Source: Ectothiorhodospira haloalkaliphila ATCC 51935
GTDB lineage: Bacteria; Pseudomonadota; Gammaproteobacteria; Ectothiorhodospirales; Ectothiorhodospiraceae
DNA length: 64,000 nt
Direction of reading: 5' to 3'
Assembly (NCBI RefSeq): GCF_000633935.1
Contig: NZ_KK214998.1
Span: 1,536,411-1,600,410, forward strand
The translations under genes were made by a program, and so were the position numbers. The notes below the pieces were generated by a model. The model was not told where the DNA came from, did no database searches, and saw only the letters and a list, made by a program, of their open reading frames with translations. This document shows positions 39,709 through 48,233 of the stretch, piece after piece (position 1 is the stretch's first letter; every line of letters starts with the position of its first letter).

Positions 39709-39742
39709 GTATTGCCCTTCCAAAGGCAGGGATGCCGCGCCC

Positions 39743-40297
39743 CTATTCAGGCCGACACAGCGGTCCCTCCACCTCACGACGCTTGTCGGCACCCGCCAGC
39801 AGTTCGATCAGCGTCAGGGCGAAGTCCATGGCCGTTCCCGGTCCTTGCGAGGTGGCGATGTTGCCATCCACGACCACCGGTTGCTCGGCGAACCGGGTGT
39901 CGGGCAGGTCCAGGGTCTTCACCACTGAGGGATGACCGGTGGCGTTGCGGCCCTTGAGCAAGCCGGCGCTGCCGAGCACCTTGGGCGCAGCGCAGATGGC
40001 GCCCACGAGGCGACCTTCATCGTGCAGACGGTGCAAGAGAGCATGGATGCGGGGATCGGCATCCAGACGGTTGGCACCCGGCAGACCACCGGGCAGGACG
40101 ACCAGATCAAAGGGGTCGTCCAGGACCTCGTCCAGGAGCACGTCGGGCTTGAGAACCACCCCTCGGGAGCAGGTGACCGTGCCCGGTTCCAGCCCGGCGA
40201 CCACCACCTGAAAGTCGGCCCGGCGCAGCAGATCGATCAGGGTGACGGCTTCGACTTCTTCGCTTCCGTGGGTGATGGGGATAAGGACGCGTGCCAT
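39743..40297 (-). CDS. DJ-1/PfpI family protein (YajL-like)
   Basis: A 184-residue DJ-1 superfamily protein. It starts MARVLIPITHGSEEVEAVTL with the conserved Glu in the SEEVE segment, and the nucleophile elbow GAICAAPKVL holds Cys102. VLPGGLPGA is also typical. Members protect proteins or metabolites from reactive carbonyls and oxidative damage; the precise chemistry is debated. The start has AGGAGGTG upstream and lies inside the 3' end of the deacetylase-like gene, giving a 61-base overlap. Confidence 0.88.
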   Translation of the reverse strand: MARVLIPITHGSEEVEAVTLIDLLRRADFQVVVAGLEPGTVTCSRGVVLKPDVLLDEVLDDPFDLVVLPGGLPGANRLDADPRIHALLHRLHDEGRLVGAICAAPKVLGSAGLLKGRNATGHPSVVKTLDLPDTRFAEQPVVVDGNIATSQGPGTAMDFALTLIELLAGADKRREVEGPLCRPE

Positions 40298-41070
40298 TGT
40301 TTCACCTCCTGCTTGCGTATGAGGTAATCGCTGACGGTGACCAGGCGGATACCCTGAGCCTTCAGTTCGGGCAGCATCGCCTCCAGCACCTCCAGCGTTG
40401 CCGGGTAGGGGTGTCCAATGCCCAACGCATGGCCGCGCATGCGTGCCAATTGACCCAGCAGCTTCACCTGATTGCGAACGAAATCGGCGTCGTGGGGCTG
40501 GGCGTCCAGGAAGACATCCCGCTGGGTGCTGGGCAGGCCTGCCCAGGTGGAGATATGACGCACGAGCGTCTCTGCGTGGGTGCGGCTGTCCACGAAATAC
40601 AGTGCTGGATCGGTGTCGCTCACTTCGGCCATCACCCAGGCCAGATGGTGGGGCTCGCGGGAGAGACGACTGCCCATGTGATTATTCACGCCCCGCACAT
40701 GCGGGACGCTGGCCAGGGCGAGTCGAACCGTGTCGCGTGTTTCGTATTCATTCATGTGCCGCAAGATGGCCCCGGGGCCGGGATCGTGCCCGTTGTCGGC
40801 CTCCATGGGCAGGTGCAGCATCACCTCGTGGCCATGCTCATGGGCCCAGATGGCTGCGTTGTGCGCCTGGGGGGTGTGGGGCAGCACGGCCACCGTGATG
40901 GGGCCGGGAAGCGCGGCGGTACGACGCGCTTCCCGCGGGTCATTGCCCAGGTCGTCGATGATGATCGCGATCACTGGCCTGGGGTCATCCCCGGCCACCG
41001 CCTCCGCGACCGTCAACGTCAGGGCCCAAAGCAGCAGGCCCAACATGCTCGCCCCGGCCAGGCGCGTCAC
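40237..41070 (-). CDS. Divergent polysaccharide deacetylase family protein
   Basis: A 277-residue protein with a signal peptide and the motif VIAIIIDDLGNDPREARRT of the divergent polysaccharide deacetylase family. HGHEVMLHLPME, NHMGSRL and GHALGIGHPYPATLEVL supply the expected His/Asp residues. It is periplasmic, with a presumed envelope-polymer target. The GTG start follows the ctpA stop by one base. The order envC-ctpA-deacetylase is common in gammaproteobacteria and implies a shared role in cell-wall remodelling. Confidence 0.88.
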   Translation of the reverse strand: MTRLAGASMLGLLLWALTLTVAEAVAGDDPRPVIAIIIDDLGNDPREARRTAALPGPITVAVLPHTPQAHNAAIWAHEHGHEVMLHLPMEADNGHDPGPGAILRHMNEYETRDTVRLALASVPHVRGVNNHMGSRLSREPHHLAWVMAEVSDTDPALYFVDSRTHAETLVRHISTWAGLPSTQRDVFLDAQPHDADFVRNQVKLLGQLARMRGHALGIGHPYPATLEVLEAMLPELKAQGIRLVTVSDYLIRKQEVKQWHASLSPSPTEAKKSKPSP

Positions 41071-41071
41071 T

Positions 41072-42373
41072 TCAGCGGCGCGCCTGGAGGATGTCCAGCC
41101 CCTTGAGCATGTTCAGGGCCTCATAGAGCTGGTAGTCCCGCTGTGCCAGGGATTCGCGGGCCTCGACACGGTCCTCATCATCGGCGTCACGGTCCGCACC
41201 CCGCAGATGACGATTCAACTGAGCCTCCGTGATCGGTCGTACGGTCGGCTCGCCGGATTCCGCCAGGGTGATCTGCTCCAGCTTGATGTCCGGTTCGATG
41301 CCATCAGCCTGGATGGAGCGGCCCGACGGAGTGTAGTAACGCGCCGTGGTCAGCTTGAGCGCCTGGCCCTTCTCCAGGGGCAGGATGGTCTGCACCGAGC
41401 CCTTGCCGAAGGTGGATGAGCCCATGATGATGGCCCGCTCATGGTCCTGCAGGGCACCGGCAACGATTTCCGATGCCGATGCCGAACCCGCGTTCACCAG
41501 CACCACCATGGGGGCGCCATTGAGCACGTCTCCCGGGGAGGCGGTGTAGCGGAACTGGGAGTCCTTGACGCGGCCTTCGGTGTAGACGATCAGGCCGTCG
41601 TTCAGGAAGGCGTCGGATACGCCCACGGCACCGTTGAGGATGCCGCCCGGGTTGTTGCGCAGGTCCAGCACCAGGCCCTTGAGGCCGCCACTTTCCTTTT
41701 GCAGCTTGCGCGCCTCTTCCACCAGCATCTGTGCGGTGCGGGACTGGAAGGTGGTTACCCGCAGGTAGCCGAAACCGGGTTCCAGCATCTCGCTGCGCAC
41801 ACTCTGCACACGGATGGTGTCCCGGGTGATCTCCACCTCGAACGGGGCCTCGCGGCCTTCGCGGACCACGGTCAGGGTGATGTCGCTGCCCCGGGGGCCG
41901 CGCATCTTGTTGACGGCCTCATTGAGGGTCATCCCTTTCACCGGGGTGTCGTCCAGACGGATGATCAGGTCCCCGGCCTGCATGCCGGCACGGCTCGCGG
42001 GGGTGCCGTCGATGGGGGAAATGACCTTGACGAAGCCATCCTCCATGCCCACTTCCAGGCCCAGTCCGCCGAATTCGCCTTGAGTGCCGATTTGAAGCTC
42101 GGAGAATTCATCGGAGCTGAGGAAGGTGGAATGGGGGTCCAGCCCGGACAACATGCCCCGGATCGCATTTTGCAGCAGATCCGAGTCCTCCACCTCGTCC
42201 ACATAATTGCGCTTGATGCGCATGTACACATCCGTGAATGCCCGCAGATCCTCCAGGGGGACGGCTTGTGCGGCTTCCTTTCTGTCGGCGACCACGCCGA
42301 ACGAGACGCTGAGCATCACGCCCAGAATCAGGCCCATCAGCAGGCCTGCGCCCACGCGGGTTTGGGTTTTCAT
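41072..42373 (-). CDS. ctpA: S41-family carboxy-terminal processing protease
   Basis: A 433-residue periplasmic serine protease. It has an N-terminal signal anchor (AGLLMGLILGVMLSVSFG), a PDZ domain around residues 95-180 (GLGLEVGMEDGFVKVISP, AGMQAGDLIIRLDD), and a catalytic domain with VLDLRNNPGG, the serine in GSASASE and the lysine 25 residues later in FGKGSV. The spacing equals Ser430-Lys455 of E. coli Prc. It follows envC and likely trims envelope hydrolases or their regulators. Confidence 0.94.
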   Translation of the reverse strand: MKTQTRVGAGLLMGLILGVMLSVSFGVVADRKEAAQAVPLEDLRAFTDVYMRIKRNYVDEVEDSDLLQNAIRGMLSGLDPHSTFLSSDEFSELQIGTQGEFGGLGLEVGMEDGFVKVISPIDGTPASRAGMQAGDLIIRLDDTPVKGMTLNEAVNKMRGPRGSDITLTVVREGREAPFEVEITRDTIRVQSVRSEMLEPGFGYLRVTTFQSRTAQMLVEEARKLQKESGGLKGLVLDLRNNPGGILNGAVGVSDAFLNDGLIVYTEGRVKDSQFRYTASPGDVLNGAPMVVLVNAGSASASEIVAGALQDHERAIIMGSSTFGKGSVQTILPLEKGQALKLTTARYYTPSGRSIQADGIEPDIKLEQITLAESGEPTVRPITEAQLNRHLRGADRDADDEDRVEARESLAQRDYQLYEALNMLKGLDILQARR

Positions 42374-42468
42374 ATACTTTTACTCCACTGCAGTCCCGCC
42401 ACGCGAGGAATCCGCGATATGTCGGGCTAGGGCCTCAATCGGCCAGACGGTTTGTTTGGCATGCGCCG

Positions 42469-43659
42469 TTACCGAGAGCCTACCATTCGCTCGTTAGAGT
42501 CGCACCATCGTGCGGGGTTCACGGGTTGGCCGTCGTGGCGTATCTCAAAATACACGCCAGGGGCCTCATCCGTGCCGCTGTCACCGGCACGGGCGATGAT
42601 GTCGCCTTTTCGCACCCAGTCGCCCGCAGACTTGTGCAGGCTTTCGTTATGGCCGTACAGGGTCATGTAGCCGTCACCGTGGTCCACGATCAACAGCATG
42701 CCGAACCCGCGCATCCAGTCGGCGAAGGCCACCCGCCCATGATGCACGGCCTTGACCGCATCCCCCCGGCCAGCCGCGATCACCACGCCACGCCAGCGCT
42801 GGCCGGTGCCGCTGGCTCGGGCCGTGCCGAAGCTGTGCCGGATCTCGCCGCGGACGGGGTAGGGCAGTTGGCCGCGATGATCGGCGAAGGCTTCGTCCAT
42901 CAGGGATTCGTCGGGGATGTCGCTCAATGCTTCATCCAGGGACTGGAGCAATTCCTCCAGGGCCTGTTGGTCACTTTCCAGTTGGGTGAGGGTGTGGCCG
43001 GCGGCGTCGATGTCCGCCTGCAGCGCGGCGAGGGCCTCGGATCGCTCCTCCCGGCGGCTTTCCAGCTCGGTTTGCAGGCGTTGCCGGGCCGACCGCTGCC
43101 GGGCCTGCTCCACCCTGACCTGGTCCAGGGCCTGCCGGGTGCGCGCCAGATCGGCCAGGGCCTCACGGGCCTCACGGATACGCTCGCCACGGGCCTCGTT
43201 GAAGTGACGATAGTAGGTGAGCATGCGCTCCAGCCGGGCCGGATCCTCCTGATTGAGGATGAGCTTGAGCTGATCCTGCTGCCCGGCCTGATGGGCGCGC
43301 CGCAATTGCAGGGCGAGAGCCTCACGATGGCTTTCCAGGCGCGCTTCCTCTTCCCGGGCGCGGGTCTCCAGGGTGCGCAGGCGCGCCCGGGTTTTCTCCA
43401 GATCGGCCTCGCTTTCGGCCAGATCCCGCGACGCACGGCTGACAGCGCGCTCGGTCTCCCGCAGTTGCGCCTCCAGGGCGCCCCGTTGGCCACGGGCCTT
43501 TTCCAGTTCATCCCGAACCTCTTCGATCTCCCGCTGCACTTCCTGAAGGCGCTCGCGGGCCTGCTCCCAGTCGGTCTGGTTGGCATCGGCAGCAGGGGGC
43601 AGGGCCAGCAGGAGTGTGAGTGTGGTCGCCCCGAACAGGCCTCTTGACCGCCTGCCCAT
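42469..43659 (-). CDS. envC: Murein hydrolase activator EnvC-like
   Basis: A 396-residue protein with a signal peptide, a long coiled coil (about residues 30-260, rich in Arg, Glu, Gln, Ala) and a C-terminal LytM (M23) domain. The domain matches EnvC: RWRGVVIAAGRGDAVKAV, GRVAFADWMRGFGMLLIVDHG and YFEIRHDGQPVNPARW. The first zinc-ligand positions are not histidine, so it is probably an inactive LytM that activates amidases at the septum. The start is unclear; ATG 43659 and 43683 both lack good ribosome sites. It lies upstream of ctpA. Confidence 0.88.
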   Translation of the reverse strand: MGRRSRGLFGATTLTLLLALPPAADANQTDWEQARERLQEVQREIEEVRDELEKARGQRGALEAQLRETERAVSRASRDLAESEADLEKTRARLRTLETRAREEEARLESHREALALQLRRAHQAGQQDQLKLILNQEDPARLERMLTYYRHFNEARGERIREAREALADLARTRQALDQVRVEQARQRSARQRLQTELESRREERSEALAALQADIDAAGHTLTQLESDQQALEELLQSLDEALSDIPDESLMDEAFADHRGQLPYPVRGEIRHSFGTARASGTGQRWRGVVIAAGRGDAVKAVHHGRVAFADWMRGFGMLLIVDHGDGYMTLYGHNESLHKSAGDWVRKGDIIARAGDSGTDEAPGVYFEIRHDGQPVNPARWCDSNERMVGSR

Positions 43660-43669
43660 TGAAATATTT

Positions 43670-43683
43670 TTGATAAAGATCAT
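43670..43683. promoter_or_regulatory. FNR-type binding site
   Basis: TTGATAAAGATCAT matches the FNR consensus TTGAT-N4-ATCAA at nine of ten positions. TATACG (43705-43710) downstream is a possible -10 for the ArsR gene at a spacing close to class II FNR activation. An FNR-type regulator with the right recognition helix is encoded at 51729-52517. Confidence 0.5.
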
Positions 43684-43776
43684 AATTGGATTAACCACTA
43701 CTAATATACGAGATATCCGATGCCGCCGGTTCCAGTTGCCAACAATGCCGCCGAGCCCGTGAACAGGGCAGGGCCC

Positions 43777-44091
43777 ATGCCATCCGATCGTTCTGACCTC
43801 ATGGACAAGGAAGAGGATATCGAGCGCGCCTCGCGTTCGCTCAAGGCCATGGCACATCCGTTGCGCCTCAAGATCCTCTGCGTGCTCGGAGACCGCGAGG
43901 TGAGTGTGCAGGAGATCGTGGATCATGTGGGTACGTCCCAGAGCAATATCTCACAGCATCTGGCCATCCTGAGGGACAAGGGTATTCTCTCGGCCCGCAA
44001 GGACGCCAATCGGGTGTATTACCGGGTAGGTGATGGCCGCACCCTGCGCCTGATCGGGATGATGCAGGAGGTCTTCTGCCGGTCTGCCTGA
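43777..44091 (+). CDS. ArsR/SmtB-family transcriptional regulator
   Basis: A 104-residue winged-helix repressor type. It contains ALKAMAHPLRLKILCVL in the form LKAMAHPLRLKILCVLGDRE, then VSVQEIVDHVGTSQSNISQH as recognition region and LSARKDANRVYYRVGDGR as wing. The usual CxC metal site of ArsR helix 3 is absent; the single Cys in KILCVL and one near the C-terminus (FCRS) are the only thiols. The start could be ATG 43720, 43777 or 43801; 43777 has AGGGC upstream and fits a transcript starting near 43717. An FNR box lies upstream. The signal may be redox or sulfur related, but that is a guess. Confidence 0.85.
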   Translation: MPSDRSDLMDKEEDIERASRSLKAMAHPLRLKILCVLGDREVSVQEIVDHVGTSQSNISQHLAILRDKGILSARKDANRVYYRVGDGRTLRLIGMMQEVFCRSA

Positions 44092-44167
44092 GCCTCCTGG
44101 CTTGCCCGCCGGGCCCCAAGGGGGCAGAATGCGGGCCTCCCAATGATTGACCCAGCCCGAGCGATTC

Positions 44168-44596
44168 ATGGACCAGTACCTGGAGTTTGTTGCCAACCAC
44201 CCCCTGTTGTTCGGCCTGCTGGCCGCCGTCATCGGCGCCCTGGGCTACATCGAGTTTTCCCGCCTCACCCAGAAATTCCAGGCGATGGGTCCGCAGGAGG
44301 CGGTACGCGCCATGAACCAGGACGACTCCATGGTGCTGGATGTGCGCGAAGAGGCGGAGGCACGCAAGACCGGCAAGATCTCCGGCGCTCGCCATATCCC
44401 CCTTACCAAACTCAAGGATCGCCTGAGCGAGATTGCCAAGCACAAGGACAAGACCGTCATCGTCTACTGCGAGAGCGGCACCCGCTCCGGTCAGGCCTGC
44501 AACACCCTGGTGAAGAATGGCTTCGAGAAGGTCATCAATCTGCGCGGTGGTGTGCTGGGCTGGCAATCCGAAGGTCTTCCCCTGAGCAAACGCTGA
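44168..44596 (+). CDS. Membrane-anchored rhodanese-like protein
   Basis: A 142-residue protein with one N-terminal membrane helix (HPLLFGLLAAVIGALGYIEF) and a rhodanese domain. The active-site loop is VYCESGTRSGQA with Cys101, and VLDVREEAEARKTG and LRGGVLGWQ are family motifs. It probably handles sulfane sulfur at the membrane. It is first in the rhodanese-grx-secB-gpsA cluster found in many gammaproteobacteria, 36 bases before the glutaredoxin gene. Confidence 0.92.
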   Translation: MDQYLEFVANHPLLFGLLAAVIGALGYIEFSRLTQKFQAMGPQEAVRAMNQDDSMVLDVREEAEARKTGKISGARHIPLTKLKDRLSEIAKHKDKTVIVYCESGTRSGQACNTLVKNGFEKVINLRGGVLGWQSEGLPLSKR

Positions 44597-44625
44597 GCGT
44601 GATGCGACAGTGAGAGAGGCGCCCG

Positions 44626-44901
44626 TTGACTGACTCCTCCCCCAAGCCGATGACCGTGGTCATGTATGGCACCGGCTGGTGTGCCTTCTGCATGATGGCG
44701 CGCCGCCTGCTGCGCGGCAAGGGCGTGGAGTTTCAGGAGATACGCGTGGATGACGACCCCGAACAGCGCCGTGTGATGGAGGAGCGCTCCGGGCGCCATA
44801 CCGTTCCGCAGGTCTTTGCCGGCGAGGATCACCTGGGCGGTTATACCGATCTGGTGGAACTGGACCAACGGGGCGAACTGGACGAACGCCTCGGTCTCTA
44901 A
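44626..44901 (+). CDS. grxC: Glutaredoxin 3
   Basis: A 91-residue (or 83 from ATG 44650) glutaredoxin. The thioredoxin-fold start VVMYGTGWCAFCMMARRLL carries a CxxC active site, Cys19-Ala-Phe-Cys22, instead of the usual CPYC. TVPQVF holds the cis-proline and GGYTDLVELDQRGEL is the glutathione-binding end. TTG 44626 with GAGAGAGG upstream is the listed start. It reduces glutathione-mixed disulfides and lies beside secB, as in other gammaproteobacteria. Confidence 0.93.
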   Translation: MTDSSPKPMTVVMYGTGWCAFCMMARRLLRGKGVEFQEIRVDDDPEQRRVMEERSGRHTVPQVFAGEDHLGGYTDLVELDQRGELDERLGL

Positions 44902-44982
44902 GGCCCGCCCTGTCATCGTTGCACCCTGGGGGGGCGCACCCTATCATGCTCCTCAAATCATTCACTTGCCCGCGGAGTTATC

Positions 44983-45510
44983 ATGTCGGAAAACCAGTCA
45001 CCGAATGCAGGCGCCGACGGCGCCGCTCAGGGTCAGCCGCAGCAGGAGTTCGGGCTGCAGAAGATCTACACCAAGGACATCTCCTTTGAAGCGCCGGGCA
45101 CGCCGGGCGTGTTCACCCGCGAGTGGAAGCCGGAGACCAATGTGCAACTGAACTCCCAGGCACGCGCCCTGGACGAGAAGGGTGTGCACGAGGTGGAACT
45201 GACCCTGACGGTGACCACCAAGTCCCAGGGCGAGACGGCTTACCTGGTGGAGGTCAAGCAGGCGGGTGTGTTCATGGTTCGCGGTATTCCCGACGAACAA
45301 AAAGGGCCGCTGCTCTCTTCCTACTGCCCCAACATCCTCTTCCCGTTTGCCCGTGAGGTGATCTCCGATCTGGTCACCCGTGGTGGCTTCCCGCAGTTGC
45401 TCCTGGCGCCGGTGAATTTTGATGCGCTCTACGCCCAGAAGATGCGCGGTCAGCAACAGGCTGCCGCCGCGGGTGGGAATGGCGATGCGGGTATCGTCAC
45501 GCAGAACTGA
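44983..45510 (+). CDS. secB: Protein-export chaperone SecB
   Basis: A 175-residue tetrameric chaperone that keeps preproteins unfolded for SecA. The core FGLQKIYTKDISFEAPGTPG, LVEVKQAGVF and the C-terminal LLAPVNFDALYAQKM are diagnostic. It has a somewhat longer Gln/Ala/Gly-rich tail (QQQAAAAGGNGDAG) than E. coli SecB. It is 15 bases before gpsA. Confidence 0.96.
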   Translation: MSENQSPNAGADGAAQGQPQQEFGLQKIYTKDISFEAPGTPGVFTREWKPETNVQLNSQARALDEKGVHEVELTLTVTTKSQGETAYLVEVKQAGVFMVRGIPDEQKGPLLSSYCPNILFPFAREVISDLVTRGGFPQLLLAPVNFDALYAQKMRGQQQAAAAGGNGDAGIVTQN

Positions 45511-45524
45511 TCCGGGCTGACCCC

Positions 45525-46526
45525 ATGAGCAACGTGCGGAATGTGGCAGTGGTGGGCGCCGGCTCCTGGGGAACGGCCCTGGCCCTGCATCTGGCTCGCA
45601 AAGGGCTCCATGTGGGGCTGTGGGGTCGCGATGGCGACCACGTCAGATCCATGCAGGCAGAGGGCTGCAATGCCCGCTATCTGCCGGATGTTCCCTTCCC
45701 TGAGACCCTGAAGGCCACATCGGACCTGGAAGGCCTGGTGGATCGGGCTGACCGGGTGCTCCTGGCCGTGCCCAGCAGCGGGTTTGGTCCGGTGCTCCAG
45801 CGCATCGCTCCGCGTCTGGGTTCGGGCGGCCTGATCTGGGCTACCAAGGGGCTGGATCTGGATACTACGCGCTGGCTGCATGAGCTGGTGCTGGAGGAAC
45901 TGGGGACGGATCGACCCTGGGGTGTGGCCTCCGGGCCCTCCTTTGCTGGTGAACTGGCGCGGGGCCTGCCTACGGCGCTCACCCTGGCGTCGCCCGATTC
46001 GGACTTTGCCGAGGACGCCATGGCCTGGCTGGCCGGTGGCACGCTGCGCGTGTACACCAGCGACGACGTGGTGGGGGTGCAACTGGGCGGGGCCTTCAAG
46101 AACGTGCTGGCCATCGCCGCCGGGGTATCCGATGGCCTGGGCTTCGGGGCCAACGCCCGCGCCGCCCTGATCACCCGGGGGCTGGCGGAACTGATGCGCC
46201 TTGGGGCCGCCACCGGCGCCCGCACCGAAACCCTCATGGGTCTGTCCGGTCTGGGAGATCTGGTGCTCACCTGTACCGACAATCAATCCCGCAATCGCCG
46301 CCTGGGCATGGCGCTGGGGCAGGGGCAGAGCCTGGAGGAGGCCATTGCCGCCATCGGTCAGGCGGTGGAAGGGGTGAGCACGGCCCGCATCGCCGTCGCC
46401 AAGGCCTCTGCCCTGGGTGTGGACATGCCGATCTGCGGTCAGGTGGCGCGGGTATTGTTCGAGCAACTGCCCCCCACCGTGGCGGTGGAGGAACTGCTCA
46501 GCCGGGATCCCAAACCGGAATTCTAG
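45525..46526 (+). CDS. gpsA: Glycerol-3-phosphate dehydrogenase [NAD(P)+]
   Basis: A 333-residue enzyme that makes sn-glycerol 3-phosphate for phospholipids. It has the Rossmann motif [40 protein letters not shown], the catalytic Lys in [19 protein letters not shown] and the NQSRNRRLG segment. It ends convergently with trmL, overlapping by four bases. Confidence 0.97.
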   Translation: MSNVRNVAVVGAGSWGTALALHLARKGLHVGLWGRDGDHVRSMQAEGCNARYLPDVPFPETLKATSDLEGLVDRADRVLLAVPSSGFGPVLQRIAPRLGSGGLIWATKGLDLDTTRWLHELVLEELGTDRPWGVASGPSFAGELARGLPTALTLASPDSDFAEDAMAWLAGGTLRVYTSDDVVGVQLGGAFKNVLAIAAGVSDGLGFGANARAALITRGLAELMRLGAATGARTETLMGLSGLGDLVLTCTDNQSRNRRLGMALGQGQSLEEAIAAIGQAVEGVSTARIAVAKASALGVDMPICGQVARVLFEQLPPTVAVEELLSRDPKPEF

Positions 46527-46987
46527 GCACCGCCCGCGTAGCCGCATTGCCGCCAGGCCTCGTACACCACCAGGGCCACCGAGTTGGACAGGTTGAGGCT
46601 GCGACTGTCCGGCACCATGGGTATTCTCAAACGCCGCTCTGCCGGCAACCCGGCCAGCACCGTCTCCGGCAGGCCCCGGGTCTCCGGGCCGAATAGCAGT
46701 GCATCACCCGCCTCGAAGTGTGTGTCGCCCAGGGGCTGTTGCCCACGGGTGGTCACGGCAAACAACCGCCGGGGGGCGACAGCTTCCGAGAACGCCCCCA
46801 GGCTGTCATACTCCGACACCGACGCAAGATCCCGATAGTCCAGGCCGGCACGGCGCAGCCGTGTGTCATCCAGGGTGAACCCCAGGGGATGGATCAGGTG
46901 CAGGCGGCAGCCCGTGTTGGCCGCCAGGCGCATGACGTTGCCGGTGTTGGGCGGGATTTCCGGTTGATACAGGACGATGTGAAACAT
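46523..46987 (-). CDS. trmL: tRNA (cytidine/uridine-2'-O-)-methyltransferase TrmL
   Basis: A 154-residue SPOUT methyltransferase acting on wobble position 34 of some tRNA-Leu species. It starts [20 protein letters not shown], then [18 protein letters not shown], with the knot region [11 protein letters not shown] and the C-terminal [18 protein letters not shown]. Its ATG shares bases with the divergent pyrD start, so the two genes have no intergenic space. Confidence 0.96.
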   Translation of the reverse strand: MFHIVLYQPEIPPNTGNVMRLAANTGCRLHLIHPLGFTLDDTRLRRAGLDYRDLASVSEYDSLGAFSEAVAPRRLFAVTTRGQQPLGDTHFEAGDALLFGPETRGLPETVLAGLPAERRLRIPMVPDSRSLNLSNSVALVVYEAWRQCGYAGGA

Positions 46988-47933
46988 GCCAGTCGATACC
47001 CATCACAAACAGGCCCTTGCCATCGATTTCTGCGGCCTGCCGTTTGCCTCGCCCCTGGTGCTGCTCTCGGGCTGCGTCGGTTTTGGCGAGGAGTATACCC
47101 GGGTGGCGGGTTTCTCCAATCGCCAGGTGGGGGCGGTGTGCCTCAAGGGCACCACGGGCGACGCCCGCCTGGGCAATCCGCCGCATCGCGTCTACGAGAC
47201 GCCGGATGGCATGCTCAACGCCATCGGCCTGCAGAACCCCGGGGTGGACCATGTGGTGGACGAGATCCTGCCGAACCTGGACTTCGACGAGACCCGCTTC
47301 ATCGCCAATGTGTCCGGCTCCACCATCGAGGAATACATCCGCGTCACCCAGCGCTTCGAGGACTCCCCGGTGGATGCCATCGAGATCAACATCTCCTGCC
47401 CCAACGTGAAGGAGGGGGGGGTGGCCTTTGGCAACGATCCGGACATGTCGGCCCGGGTGGTGGAAGCCTGCCGCAAGGTGACGCAAAAGCCGCTGATCAC
47501 CAAGCTCTCGCCCAATCAGACGGACATCGCCGGCAATGCCCGGCGCTGCATCGAGGCGGGTACCGATGGCCTTTCGGCCATCAACACCCTGATGGGCATG
47601 GCGATTGATACCGAGCGCCGTCGCACGGTGATCGGCAACAATCAGGGTGGGTTGTCAGGGCCGGCGGTCAAGCCAGTGGCCCTGCTGCGGGTGCATCAGG
47701 TCTATCAGGTGGCTCGTCCGCACGGCATACCCATTATCGGTCAGGGCGGGGTGGCCAGTACCGACGATGCCATCCAGTTCCTGCTGGCCGGCGCCACGGC
47801 GGTGGGTGTGGGCACGGGGCTGTTCTACGACCCCCTGCTGTGCGGCAAGATCAACCACGGTATCAGCGATTATCTCAAGCGCCATGGCATGAGCCATGTC
47901 TCGGAGCTCACCGGGGCCCTGGAGCTGAACTGA
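46986..47933 (+). CDS. pyrD: Dihydroorotate dehydrogenase, class 1B type
   Basis: A 315-residue soluble FMN enzyme oxidising dihydroorotate. The [11 protein letters not shown] segment holds the catalytic cysteine of class 1 enzymes, and [28 protein letters not shown] and [15 protein letters not shown] bind FMN. Class 1B needs a PyrK partner and uses NAD; no pyrK is in the window. Having a soluble class 1 enzyme rather than the membrane class 2 form is less usual in gammaproteobacteria. The start codon overlaps that of trmL. Confidence 0.9.
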   Translation: MPVDTHHKQALAIDFCGLPFASPLVLLSGCVGFGEEYTRVAGFSNRQVGAVCLKGTTGDARLGNPPHRVYETPDGMLNAIGLQNPGVDHVVDEILPNLDFDETRFIANVSGSTIEEYIRVTQRFEDSPVDAIEINISCPNVKEGGVAFGNDPDMSARVVEACRKVTQKPLITKLSPNQTDIAGNARRCIEAGTDGLSAINTLMGMAIDTERRRTVIGNNQGGLSGPAVKPVALLRVHQVYQVARPHGIPIIGQGGVASTDDAIQFLLAGATAVGVGTGLFYDPLLCGKINHGISDYLKRHGMSHVSELTGALELN

Positions 47934-47982
47934 GGCGATTCCATGCACGGCACCCGTGACCACAGAGACAATCAGCACAATG

Positions 47983-48013
47983 AAAAAAGGGCGGCCCCAT
48001 GGGCCGCCCTTTG
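47983..48013. terminator. Bidirectional terminator between pyrD and tRNA-Thr
   Basis: AAAGGGCGGCCC (47986-47997) pairs with GGGCCGCCCTTT (48001-48012) around a 3-base loop. A run of six A on the left gives a U-tract for minus-strand transcripts, so it mainly terminates the tRNA. Confidence 0.85.
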
Positions 48014-48016
48014 CGT

Positions 48017-48092
48017 TGGTGCCGGAGAGAGGAGTCGAACCCCCGACCTTGGCATTACGAATGCCCTGCTCTACCAACTGAGCTACTCCGGC
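48017..48092 (-). tRNA. tRNA-Thr (anticodon CGU)
   Basis: A 76-base cloverleaf including an encoded CCA end. The acceptor arm is GCCGGAG with CTCCGGC, the D arm GCTCAGTTGGTAGAGC, the anticodon loop TTCGTAA giving CGU, and the T arm GGGGGTTCGACTCCTCT, with discriminator A. It decodes ACG threonine codons. One pair in the anticodon stem (27-43) is G-A. Confidence 0.96.
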
Positions 48093-48233
48093 GTGTCTGG
48101 AGCGGTGCTGGGACGATGATTCCGTGTCTCCTTCTCCGACAGCTCGCGAAGGGTACAACAACCAGCCGAAGGACTCAAGAATCCACCGCATCCGGATGCT
48201 TATCGGAGCCGGATGCTCATTGGAGGTGTCGCC

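Noticed and set aside
43777-44091. ArsR gene as an arsenic or metal sensor
   Set aside because: The metal-binding CxC of helix 3 is missing and no resistance genes are adjacent, so no metal role was assigned.
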